Origin: Amycolatopsis marina
GTDB taxonomy: Bacteria; Actinomycetota; Actinomycetes; Mycobacteriales; Pseudonocardiaceae
Length of the DNA: 56,026 nt
Assembly (NCBI RefSeq): GCF_900111885.1
Contig: NZ_FOKG01000031.1
Coordinates: 1 to 56,026 of the forward strand
Direction: 5' to 3'
Shown here: positions 33,797 through 41,290 of the stretch, piece by piece
Layout: the number at the start of each line of letters is the position of its first letter
How positions within the stretch are numbered: the first letter of the stretch is position 1
Position numbers and translations under genes: made by a program
Notes under the pieces: generated by a model
Database searches by the model: none
Seen by the model: only the letters and a program-made list of their open reading frames with translations
Told to the model about the DNA's origin: nothing

Positions 33797-34537
33797 GTGG
33801 AGTTCCTGGCGCTGGCCTCGCTCGCGGTGGTCGCCGGACTGCTCTCCTTCACCTCACCGTGCACGCTGCCCTTGCTGCCGGGCTACGTCTCGTACGTCTC
33901 CGGCTTGTCGGAAGGATCAAACGACGGCGGATCGCGCGTCGTCCGTGCGCGCCGCCGGACCCTGACAGGCGCATTGCTGTTCGTCGCGGGCTTCTCCGCG
34001 GTGTTCACCGCGTTGGGAGCCACCGCCTCGACCCTCGGCTTCCTGCTCACCAACAACCTGCGTGAGATCAACCTCATCGGCGGGACGCTGATCGTCCTCA
34101 TGGGCCTGACGGTGACCGGACTGATCAGACTCCCACTGCTGCAACGACAACTCCGGTTCGACCTCACCCGCGTCAGCCGCGGACCAGCTGGGGCCCTACC
34201 GCTCGGTGCCGCGTTCGCCTTCGGCTGGACCCCGTGCGTGGGACCAGTTCTGGCCTCGATCCTGACCACCGCCGCCAGCACCGCCACCATCAGCCGCGGC
34301 GCCCTGCTCCTGCTCGCCTACTCACTCGGCCTTGGACTTCCATTCCTGCTACTAGCGGCCGGACTCGCTCGCGGACGCGCCGCCATCGGCTGGATCCAGC
34401 GCCACACTCGCAAGATCGAGATCATCGGCGGGCTGACCCTCGTCGCGATGGGCATCGCTGTCATGACTGGCGGCTGGACCGTCCTCATGAGCCGCCTGCT
34501 CGCCGTCTATGCCCGCCTCGGCTGGCCCCCGATCTGA
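33797..34537 (+). CDS. ccdA: CcdA-family thiol-disulfide membrane transporter (copy 3)
   Basis: The 246-residue protein has six membrane helices and the classical single-Cys motifs FTSPCTLPLLPGYVSY and GWTPCVGPVLA. It is the most typical CcdA in the window and is best placed to feed CcmG and the TlpA-like protein that follow on either side. GTG 33797 has an AGGAGGAG site. It is divergent from the ccm operon and shares its operator, so both should rise together. Confidence 0.9.
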   Translation: MEFLALASLAVVAGLLSFTSPCTLPLLPGYVSYVSGLSEGSNDGGSRVVRARRRTLTGALLFVAGFSAVFTALGATASTLGFLLTNNLREINLIGGTLIVLMGLTVTGLIRLPLLQRQLRFDLTRVSRGPAGALPLGAAFAFGWTPCVGPVLASILTTAASTATISRGALLLLAYSLGLGLPFLLLAAGLARGRAAIGWIQRHTRKIEIIGGLTLVAMGIAVMTGGWTVLMSRLLAVYARLGWPPI

Positions 34538-34554
34538 GCCACTCCCCAACTCAT

Positions 34555-34573
34555 CTACTATCGATGCTAGTAG
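34555..34573. promoter_or_regulatory. BlaI/CopY-like operator box upstream of tlpA-crgA
   Basis: CTACTA-N7-TAGTAG is a full match, extended to ATCTACTA-N7-TAGTAGAT (34553-34575). It ends 14 bases before the ATG of the TlpA-like gene. Confidence 0.72.
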
Positions 34574-34588
34574 ATCTGGAGGTGGTCG

Positions 34589-35251
34589 ATGACGAGCGCG
34601 GGACGTTGGACGATCGTGGTCGTCGTCCTGGCCATCGCCGGAATCGTCGCGCTCTGGCCCGAGATCAACGACGACACGACGGGCTCACAGACCGATCGGA
34701 ATTCACGCGCGGTCCTGCGCTCCGCCGGCCCCGCTGAGCCCGAGGCCGAACTCGCACCGCTACGTGAGCATGCCGGCATCGAGCCCTGCCCCAGCCCGGC
34801 AGCCCCGGAAACCCCCGTGCCGCCCGGCCCACTGGCCGGGGTACGCACGGCGTGCCTGGGAACACCCGGGACCGTCGACGTCGGTGCCGCGCTGGCCGGG
34901 AAGACCACACTGGTGAATGTGTGGGCGTCGTGGTGTGTGCCCTGCCGCGAGGAAATGCCAGTGCTTGCCAGCTACGCCGACCGCCCCGGTGCCGTTCCCG
35001 TGCTCGGCGTAAACGTCAAGGACCAAGCCTCCGCCGCGCTGGAATTCATGGCTGACACGGGCGTCGACTACCCCTCACTGTATGACGGCGACGAGCTCGT
35101 GCAGCGGGCTCTGCGCGTCCCACCGCTACTGCCCGTCAACTACCTGGTACGACCGGACGGCTCCGTCGAACGCATCACCGACCCCCTCGTGTTCCACAGC
35201 CCCGAGGAGGTGCACGCCGCCGTCGAACGCTACCGGAACCCGAACCGCTGA
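34589..35251 (+). CDS. TlpA-like membrane-anchored thioredoxin
   Basis: The 220-residue protein has one N-terminal membrane helix (about 7-24), a charged linker with two extra Cys (EPCPSP and TACLGTPG), and a thioredoxin fold with WASWCVPCREEMPVL. The cis-Pro region reads VPPLLPVNYLV. It should be reduced by CcdA3, encoded directly upstream, and act on cytochrome or copper-protein thiols. The gene has its own operator. CrgA follows 19 bases after its stop. Confidence 0.88.
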   Translation: MTSAGRWTIVVVVLAIAGIVALWPEINDDTTGSQTDRNSRAVLRSAGPAEPEAELAPLREHAGIEPCPSPAAPETPVPPGPLAGVRTACLGTPGTVDVGAALAGKTTLVNVWASWCVPCREEMPVLASYADRPGAVPVLGVNVKDQASAALEFMADTGVDYPSLYDGDELVQRALRVPPLLPVNYLVRPDGSVERITDPLVFHSPEEVHAAVERYRNPNR

Positions 35252-35270
35252 CCGCACCACGGAGAATCAC

Positions 35271-35537
35271 GTGCCGAAATCCAAGATCCACCAGAAGACC
35301 GCATACACCCCTACGTCTAATCGGCGCACTCCCGTCAAGGTCCGATCCGTCGCGCCGTCCCAACTGCTCTACAAAGTCGTGATGTTCGGACTGCTACTGC
35401 TCGCACTGGCGTGGATCGCGGTGTTCTACATCGCCGGACCCGAGATTGCATTCATGGACGAACTCGGCAAGTGGAACTTCGCGATCACCTTCGTCCTTGG
35501 CGTCACCGGACTACTCATGACCCGACGCTGGCGGTAG
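35271..35537 (+). CDS. crgA: CrgA-like cell-division membrane protein
   Basis: The 88-residue protein starts VPKSKIHQKTAYTPTSNR and has RTPVKVRSVAPSQLLY, two membrane helices (about 32-50 and 65-83) and the ending GVTGLLMTRRWR. These match CrgA, which coordinates septum assembly in actinobacteria and normally lies near the chromosomal dnaA/pknB region. GTG 35271 is required to give the family N-terminus and has a GGAGAA site. Its presence in a thioredoxin operon on a metal island is unusual and suggests an accessory copy. Confidence 0.85.
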   Translation: MPKSKIHQKTAYTPTSNRRTPVKVRSVAPSQLLYKVVMFGLLLLALAWIAVFYIAGPEIAFMDELGKWNFAITFVLGVTGLLMTRRWR

Positions 35538-35593
35538 ATCAACGGACCAGACGCGGCGTACGTGCGGTACTATCCTTCTTCGTGGGTGGCGGA

Positions 35594-35959
35594 ATGCAGG
35601 GACTCGGTGAACTCGAATCAGCGGTGATGGACGTGCTCTGGCACGCCCAGGAACCACTGAAGGTCCGTGACGTCATGGGACAGCTGAACACCGGCAAGGT
35701 ACTTGCGTACACCACGGTCATGACCGTGCTGGACAACCTGTTCCGCAAAGGCTGGGTCGAGCGCGACCTGAACGGCAAGGCGTACTTCTACGAATCGGTA
35801 CTCAGCCGTGAGGAAGCCGCAGCGCGCGCGTTGCGCGAAGTGCTCAACGCCTCCACCGATCCCGAGGCCGTGCTGATGCACTTCGCCGCCACCGCGTCCG
35901 AAGAGGAATCGGACATGCTGCGCAGCGTTCTACGCAAGAGGCGAGCACGGCGCCGCTGA
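35594..35959 (+). CDS. BlaI/MecI/CopY-family transcriptional repressor (copy 3)
   Basis: The 121-residue winged-helix repressor starts MQGLGELESAVMDVLWHAQE and has the recognition helix AYTTVMTVLDNLFRKGW and a basic C-terminus (RKRRARRR). ATG 35594 fits the family; GTG 35582 is an alternative. It has no adjacent M56 gene. A partial box GTACTA-N7-TCGTGG lies just before it at about 35564. It precedes CopD-CtaG, whose promoter holds a clear box. Confidence 0.9.
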   Translation: MQGLGELESAVMDVLWHAQEPLKVRDVMGQLNTGKVLAYTTVMTVLDNLFRKGWVERDLNGKAYFYESVLSREEAAARALREVLNASTDPEAVLMHFAATASEEESDMLRSVLRKRRARRR

Positions 35960-35991
35960 GGTTGAGGCCGGTTCCGGCAGACCCAGCGCAG

Positions 35992-36010
35992 CTACTATAG
36001 ATGTTAGTAC
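35992..36010. promoter_or_regulatory. BlaI/CopY-like operator box upstream of copD-ctaG
   Basis: CTACTA-N7-TAGTAC has one mismatch and lies 124 bases before the CopD-CtaG start codon. Confidence 0.62.
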
Positions 36011-36133
36011 TAGACTGCGTGTCATGCCTACCCCTGCAGGAGGTGGACTCACGCCCGGCTGTTCGGTGAGCCGTGGTCATGTCGTGCGACCGCGCGATGT
36101 GGTCATCGCTGCCGGAACCGCGGCTGACGTCCG

Positions 36134-38170
36134 ATGACGACGAGCTCCCGCCCCAGCACCACACCTACGCGCGGCTCTCATCGCGGGCTGCTGACCGCGC
36201 TGGGGCTCGGCATGGCCAGTCTGACCGCCGCCGTCCTGACGGCGGCCGTGGTCCTGCAACTCGGCGGGGGCGCGAGTAGCGGGCAGATCCCCGGCATGCC
36301 GGGGCCAGGCCCCGTGACCCGGTGGGCACTCCCCGCGACGCGGGTGCTGACCGATCTGGCGGCCGTGGCGACGGTCGGGCTGCTGCTGGCGGCCGCGGCA
36401 CTCGGCCCGCTACCTGCCGGCCGCCCGAATCAGGTCCGGACAGTGGGGCCTCATGCCTACCGTTGGGTCCGGGCGGCCGGCTGGACGGCGCTCGCCTGGT
36501 TCATCGCCACCGCACTGGGTATCGGCTACAGCGCCTCGGACATTCTCGGCCGCCCCTTGCACGAGCTGATCGGTGATCCGCAAGTTGCCGGCTCAGCACT
36601 GGATCTGCCGCCTGTTCCTGGCCTGCTGGTGGCGGCAGGCCTTGTTGCGCTGCTCACCGTGGCCTGCCGGTTCGTGCTGTCGCGAGCCGGTGTGGTGCTG
36701 CTCCTGGGAATCGCACTGGCCGCGACGCTGCCCCCGGCCTTCGGCGGCCATTCGGGCGGCAGCTCGGGGGATCACCGGCTGGCGGTCTCGGCGATGCTGG
36801 TGCACGTCGTCGGGGTCGTGCTGTGGGCCGGTGGACTGCTCGCACTGGCACTTGCTCATCGGCTCTCCACCCCGGACCTCGATCACGCGGTCCGCCGCTA
36901 TTCGCGGCTGGCCGGGTGGTGTCTGGCCGCGGTGGGCTTGTCCGGGCTGCTGAACGTCCTCGCGCGGCTCGACCCACTCAGCGAGCTGTGGCAAAGCCCG
37001 TACGGCTGGCTGGTACTGGCCAAGGTTGGCGCGTTCGGGGTGCTCGCCGCCGTCGGGGGTCTGCACCGCACGCGCACGCTTCCCGTGCTGCGCCAAGGGC
37101 GGCGGTCGGCGTTCATCCAGCTGGCCACGGTTGAGCTGGTGATCTTCGCGGCCACCATCGGCCTGGCCGTCGGACTGTCCCGCACTCCCCCGCCAGCCGG
37201 TGAAACAGCGTCTGGCACGCACGGCGCCCACGGAGTGACCAGCGCCGCGATGCCCGACGCACCAGGCCTACTATCCCTGTTGCTGCAGTGGCGACCCGAA
37301 CCCATATTCCTGGCCGCAGCCGGCGTCGCGATCGTGCTTTATCTCGCCGGCCTTCGCCGACTGCGCCGGCACGGCGATTCCTGGCCGCCGGGAGCGACGC
37401 TCAGTTGGCTCTCCGGGTGGCTGCTGTTCGCGTGGACCACCAGCGGTGGGCTCGCCCGCTACGGCGAAGTGCTCTTCAGCGCCAACCTGGTCCAGCACCT
37501 CGCGCTGGCACTGGCCATTCCCTTGCTCCTGGTCGCCGGACACCCGGTGACGCTCGCACGCCGTACACTCCCGCTGGCCGAAGACCCTCGCTGGCCAGGA
37601 CCGCGCGAATGGCTGCGGGACCTGCTCAACTCACGACTCCTGCACATCTTGATGCGACCCCACGTCGCCGTGGCCGTACAGGCCGCAATTGCCCTCGTCG
37701 TCTACTTCACCGGGCTCTACGAAACCATGTGGCGCTCCGCCGCCGGCCACCTCATCACCTACGGACTCGTGCTGGTCGTGGGTTACGCCTTGTGGTGGGG
37801 TGTGACCGGGATCGACACCGCCCCGCACCGACCCACCCCCCGGACCCAGGCGACCGCGCTGGGAGCGACCGTCGTCCTGCTGGACCTGCTGGGTGTGGCG
37901 CTGATGCGCACCAGCGTCGACATCGGTGGCTACAGCGACATCGGCGTGACTCGCCCGTGGGGAGCCAGCGTGCTCGGCGACCAGGTCCTCGCGGGTCAGA
38001 TCACGCTCTGGGTAGCCGGCTCGGCAAGCGTGCTCATTGCCGTCGCCGCCCTGCTCGCCACCTGGCTGGCGAGAAGAACGGGCCCGCCGAGGAACGGGCT
38101 GGATTCTCCCAACTCCCAGCCCCATCCCACTGCCGATGTCCACGCCGGGCAGCCCACTTCTCCTAATTAG
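36134..38170 (+). CDS. CopD-CtaG fusion: copper transport and cytochrome oxidase assembly
   Basis: The 678-residue protein with about 15 membrane helices has an N-terminal half (about 1-350) that is CopD-like, with HSGGSSGDHRLAVSAMLVHVVGVVLWAGG and a conserved HRTRTL loop. The C-terminal half (about 370-650) is CtaG-like, with FSANLVQHLALALAIPLLLVAGHP, the helix GLYETMW and the loop DIGGYSD. CopD takes copper from CopC; CtaG-type proteins assist copper delivery to cytochrome c oxidase. The fusion is common in actinobacteria. Linkage to ccm and copC suggests supply of copper and heme to oxidase components. The His-rich linker GTHGAHG joins the halves. Confidence 0.9.
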   Translation: MTTSSRPSTTPTRGSHRGLLTALGLGMASLTAAVLTAAVVLQLGGGASSGQIPGMPGPGPVTRWALPATRVLTDLAAVATVGLLLAAAALGPLPAGRPNQVRTVGPHAYRWVRAAGWTALAWFIATALGIGYSASDILGRPLHELIGDPQVAGSALDLPPVPGLLVAAGLVALLTVACRFVLSRAGVVLLLGIALAATLPPAFGGHSGGSSGDHRLAVSAMLVHVVGVVLWAGGLLALALAHRLSTPDLDHAVRRYSRLAGWCLAAVGLSGLLNVLARLDPLSELWQSPYGWLVLAKVGAFGVLAAVGGLHRTRTLPVLRQGRRSAFIQLATVELVIFAATIGLAVGLSRTPPPAGETASGTHGAHGVTSAAMPDAPGLLSLLLQWRPEPIFLAAAGVAIVLYLAGLRRLRRHGDSWPPGATLSWLSGWLLFAWTTSGGLARYGEVLFSANLVQHLALALAIPLLLVAGHPVTLARRTLPLAEDPRWPGPREWLRDLLNSRLLHILMRPHVAVAVQAAIALVVYFTGLYETMWRSAAGHLITYGLVLVVGYALWWGVTGIDTAPHRPTPRTQATALGATVVLLDLLGVALMRTSVDIGGYSDIGVTRPWGASVLGDQVLAGQITLWVAGSASVLIAVAALLATWLARRTGPPRNGLDSPNSQPHPTADVHAGQPTSPN

Positions 38171-38245
38171 CTTAGGTGGCGGTACCGGGTGCGCCGTACG
38201 TCCTGATCATCGAAGGATGGCCGGTGGGGCGTAGCGCGGGGAGAG

Positions 38246-38818
38246 GTGTGGACGGGCATGACGCATTCGGCACTGTTACCTGACTGGCTTCGCATGGGGT
38301 GGATCATCGCGTCGTGCGCGGTGGCCGCAGTCCATCTTCGCCACGTCTGGACGATGACCGGGCAACGTCGTTACTGGCATGTCGGGCACGTCTTGATGTC
38401 GGTGGGCATGGCGTACATGTACTTGCCGCACTCGGCCCACATTGTGTCGACGGAGACTGGGACAGCGTTGTACGCGGCAGCGACCATCGCAGCGGTCGTT
38501 GCCGCCGCGGTGTTTCGGGCGCGCCACGGTGTTCTCAATCCACTGTGGATCGTAGTCGCGATCGAGATGGCCGTGATGGTCTACATGTTCCTGCCCATGC
38601 ACACGCAGTCGCCGATGCTCAGCTACCTACTCGCTGTCTACCTGGCCGGAGTCGGTACGGTGTGGGCACTGGGAAAGTGGGACCGTCACTACCTCTCCGG
38701 CCACCATCCCACGATGGGTCAGACCGCATCGCTGGCGGTTCGGGCGACGGCACCAGCACTGCGAGGCAGCCTCGTCACCATGTCTGGCGCGATGACATAC
38801 ATGCTCCTGGCGATGTAA
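38246..38818 (+). CDS. DUF5134 membrane protein
   Basis: The 190-residue protein has about six membrane helices and many His and Met residues at the membrane faces (HLRHVW, YWHVGHVLMSVGMAYMYLPHSAH, YMFLPMHTQSPM). It matches the actinobacterial DUF5134 family, seen in copper and CopD/CtaG contexts. GTG 38246 has a GGGGAGAG site; ATG 38258 is an alternative. It lies 75 bases after CopD-CtaG and may share its transcript. Function is unknown; membrane copper binding is plausible. Confidence 0.8.
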   Translation: MWTGMTHSALLPDWLRMGWIIASCAVAAVHLRHVWTMTGQRRYWHVGHVLMSVGMAYMYLPHSAHIVSTETGTALYAAATIAAVVAAAVFRARHGVLNPLWIVVAIEMAVMVYMFLPMHTQSPMLSYLLAVYLAGVGTVWALGKWDRHYLSGHHPTMGQTASLAVRATAPALRGSLVTMSGAMTYMLLAM

Positions 38819-38834
38819 CCGCCACTCGCCAACA

Positions 38835-39470
38835 TCAGGCCTTGGCGGGCTTGAGGGCGGTGAGCCGTTCGACAAGACCGACCTTGAAGCGCTGCACGTC
38901 CTCGATGTCGAATCCGGCCGCAGCAAGGTGATTGCGCGGCCTGCGCAGGAAATGCTCACCGGCCAGCGGAACCGTGACCGCCTCCAGAAGGCGTTGCACA
39001 ACCCGCGCCAGCGATGACGAACTTTCGACATGGTCCACCAGAACCAGTCGACCACCGGGGCGCAGCACCCGGTGCATCTCGTCGATCGCGGCGTCCAGAT
39101 CCGGGATCGCGCACAGGCCGAACGTGCACACCACGGTGTCGAACGCGGCATCGTCGAACGGCAAGGTGTGGGCGTTGCCCTGCAGGAGCGTCACGGAACG
39201 ACCGAGCTCCGACGCCCGCGCCCGGGCAATGTCCAGCATGTCCTCACTCAGGTCGATGCCGGTCAGATTGATGTCGTCGGAGTAGACAGGAAAGTTGAGG
39301 CCCGTGCCGACTGCAACCTCGAGCACGTCCCCCGTGGCTCGGGAGCATGCCCACTGGCGGGAGTCGCCGAACACGGCGCGATCCATGAACTGCATCTGCC
39401 TGTCGTACGTGCGGGAGTGCTTGTCCCAGTGCCGCTGCCAGCGAGCACTGCGGTCCCGTGTTCCGAACAT
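38835..39470 (-). CDS. Class I SAM-dependent methyltransferase
   Basis: The 211-residue protein shows the Rossmann methyltransferase motifs: LEVAVGTGLNFPVY (motif I), LTGIDLSEDMLDIA, LPFDDAAFDTVVCTFGLC and LRPGGRLVLVDHV. The N-terminus MFGTRDRSARWQRHWDKHSRTYD is typical of small membrane-linked methyltransferases of the UbiE type. ATG 39470 has a GGAGGAA site. It follows the MerT-like gene by 17 bases, so the two form an operon. Its substrate is not clear. Confidence 0.85.
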   Translation of the reverse strand: MFGTRDRSARWQRHWDKHSRTYDRQMQFMDRAVFGDSRQWACSRATGDVLEVAVGTGLNFPVYSDDINLTGIDLSEDMLDIARARASELGRSVTLLQGNAHTLPFDDAAFDTVVCTFGLCAIPDLDAAIDEMHRVLRPGGRLVLVDHVESSSSLARVVQRLLEAVTVPLAGEHFLRRPRNHLAAAGFDIEDVQRFKVGLVERLTALKPAKA

Positions 39471-39487
39471 GTGTTCCTCCGTAGCTT

Positions 39488-39859
39488 CTAGCTTGTGACG
39501 AGTTCGGCGACGCCCATGGCGATTCCGAGGGTGAGCCCGTATACGACGGCCATGACAAGAGCGGGCCTGCCGATTACCCTCATCACCGCGCGCAAGTCCC
39601 GCGGGGACGTTCCGGTTCGGCGGAGTCGGCGGGCCAACCACAGCACCATCACGGCGACCCCGGCAAGGACAAAGTAGACCTGGTAGCGCTCCATCAAGGC
39701 ACCGAAGAAACCGGCGGCACCGAGCCCCACCGCAGTGGCGATCGCCCCGCCGATGCAGCAGACCCCGCTCAGCAGACCGGAACCCAAACTTGCCCGCACC
39801 GACCGCCACGCACCCCAGCCGCGCCCTCGGACCGTTACCGCGCCCTCCGAGGTCACCAT
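39488..39859 (-). CDS. MerT-like small membrane transporter
   Basis: The product is about 123 residues with three to four membrane helices. The first holds a paired Cys, SGVCCIGGAIATAVGLGAAG, followed by FFGALMERYQVYFVLAGVAV, in the style of MerT mercury transporters. There is no periplasmic Cys pair. ATG 39859 is chosen because the upstream ATG 39880 is only 4 bases from the operator. The true mer locus lies 9 kb away with its own merT, so this one may carry copper or another soft metal. Confidence 0.65.
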   Translation of the reverse strand: MVTSEGAVTVRGRGWGAWRSVRASLGSGLLSGVCCIGGAIATAVGLGAAGFFGALMERYQVYFVLAGVAVMVLWLARRLRRTGTSPRDLRAVMRVIGRPALVMAVVYGLTLGIAMGVAELVTS

Positions 39860-39884
39860 GTGAACCCACCCGCCTCTCATCGAT

Positions 39885-39920
39885 CTACTACCTATAAATA
39901 GTACTACACTAGTCTAGTAG
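39885..39920. promoter_or_regulatory. Two tandem BlaI/CopY-like boxes upstream of the MerT-like gene
   Basis: CTACTA-N8-TAGTAC (39885-39904) overlaps a second dyad TACTAC-N7-TAGTAG (39902-39920). The first has a spacer one base longer than the consensus. Confidence 0.5.
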
Positions 39921-39947
39921 GCAGTCGTTGGCGGGAAGGACGGCGGC

Positions 39948-40826
39948 TCAGCTGACGCAGCACACGGTGATGGCGAGACACAGCTGATACAGGAGAACGC
40001 CGTAGACGGCGACCATGGCGATGCCGGGCAGGCTCCTGAGCACGGTCTCGCGGCGGACGGCGGTGAGCATTCGTGGGCCGCGTCCCGTCTCCAGCTGGAT
40101 GACGCGGGCTTCGAGCAGGGCGGGACCACCCATCGCCGCCTGTGCCGTCCCTGGCGCGGAATCCGGTTCTCCGGTGGCTTTGAGTAGCGCGGCTGCGACC
40201 GGCGAGACACCGCACTGTCGAACGGCCGCACGGTCGGCTTTGAGTTCCTGGCGGTCCAGGATGCGCTGGAGTACGTCGCCGATCAGCGGGATGAGGAAGA
40301 ACGCGGCGGCCCAGGTGCGCAACGCCAGCACCTTGAGCGGGTCTCGATGGCGGACGTGGTAGTCCTCGTGCCGAAGCACGGCGACGAGCTCGTCCTGACT
40401 GACCCGCGCGACCAGACCGCTACTGACCGCCACTCTCGGGTGCCAGACCCCGTAGGTGAAGGCGTAGGGAGCGTCCGCACCGATCTCGACCACCTGGTGC
40501 TCCGATCCGGCGCGCTCGGCGGCGGCCGCCAGTGCGGGCGAGGGAGTGGACGCGGCACGATCAATCCATCGGCTCAACTGGTGACTGCGCCGGCACTGGC
40601 GCAGCAGAGCGGTCAGCCCGGCCTGGATGAGTCCGCCCCACAGGAAAGTCATCAGCACGCCGAACACGACGCGGGCAACCGTCAGCTCGGGCACGGCGAC
40701 CTGTCCGAACGCCCTGCCGACGATCATGATGATGTACCCCACCACCATCACCAGGCCGTACACCGTTCCGCCAGCGAGGAGCCCCAGCAGGGCCCCGTGG
40801 AACAGCACCCGACCAGCGCGGCGCAT
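39948..40826 (-). CDS. M56-family (BlaR1-like) membrane metalloprotease (copy 2)
   Basis: The 292-residue protein has membrane helices at about 8-35 and 50-75, a cytoplasmic protease domain with HEDYH (about 153-157), a DRQELKADRAA zinc-ligand region and a final helix ending LCLAITVCCVS, with three Cys near the C-terminus. No large extracellular sensor domain is present. The Cys cluster could be a metal-sensing site. It overlaps blaI4 by one base (TGATG). Confidence 0.87.
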   Translation of the reverse strand: MRRAGRVLFHGALLGLLAGGTVYGLVMVVGYIIMIVGRAFGQVAVPELTVARVVFGVLMTFLWGGLIQAGLTALLRQCRRSHQLSRWIDRAASTPSPALAAAAERAGSEHQVVEIGADAPYAFTYGVWHPRVAVSSGLVARVSQDELVAVLRHEDYHVRHRDPLKVLALRTWAAAFFLIPLIGDVLQRILDRQELKADRAAVRQCGVSPVAAALLKATGEPDSAPGTAQAAMGGPALLEARVIQLETGRGPRMLTAVRRETVLRSLPGIAMVAVYGVLLYQLCLAITVCCVS

Positions 40827-41227
40827 CAGGAGTCCTTACCTGCCGAGTCGGGCGAAGTGGAGCCCAGCAGCCGTTCCAGCCGCTGACGCAGGTGGGGCGT
40901 GCCACGTGCCTGATCGACGAAATACGTCACCGCCGCGTCCCCGTGCTCTCGGACCACATCCTTCACAGCCAGTTCCGCGGCGTCCCGCACGGCCGCGGCG
41001 TACAGGTATCCGCGCCCGGCGGTAGTTCGCGTAGCCGCCCCTCGCTCGCTCAGCCTGGCCAGCACAGTCATCACCGTGGTGTAGGCCAGCGGCTCCGAAC
41101 GGTCGCGATTCAGCCGGTCCAGCACAACCCGCACCGGCACAGGTTTGCCCGCCGACCACAACGCCTGCAGCACCTCGGCGCCCAGTGGTCCCAGCAGCTT
41201 GCTCAACTCATCACCACGTTCACCCAC
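40826..41227 (-). CDS. BlaI/MecI/CopY-family transcriptional repressor (copy 4)
   Basis: The 133-residue protein, MGERGDELSKLLGPLGAEVL, has the winged-helix motif LAYTTVMTVLARLSERG and a helical dimerisation tail. It is the most divergent of the four BlaI-family proteins here. It pairs with an M56 protease as in bla/mec systems. A dyad (41237-41260) lies 10 bases before its start codon, fitting autorepression. Confidence 0.9.
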   Translation of the reverse strand: MGERGDELSKLLGPLGAEVLQALWSAGKPVPVRVVLDRLNRDRSEPLAYTTVMTVLARLSERGAATRTTAGRGYLYAAAVRDAAELAVKDVVREHGDAAVTYFVDQARGTPHLRQRLERLLGSTSPDSAGKDS

Positions 41228-41236
41228 CCGACCATT

Positions 41237-41260
41237 GTCTACTATTTGAAAGTCGTAGAC
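41237..41260. promoter_or_regulatory. BlaI/CopY-like operator box upstream of blaI4
   Basis: Perfect outer arms GTCTAC and GTAGAC enclose 12 bases that start TATTTG. It equals the island dyad with a spacer one base longer, and its left part matches the ccmA/ccdA3 box. Confidence 0.6.
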
Positions 41261-41290
41261 AACGAGCAGTGGCCATTCCGGCGGTGTCGC

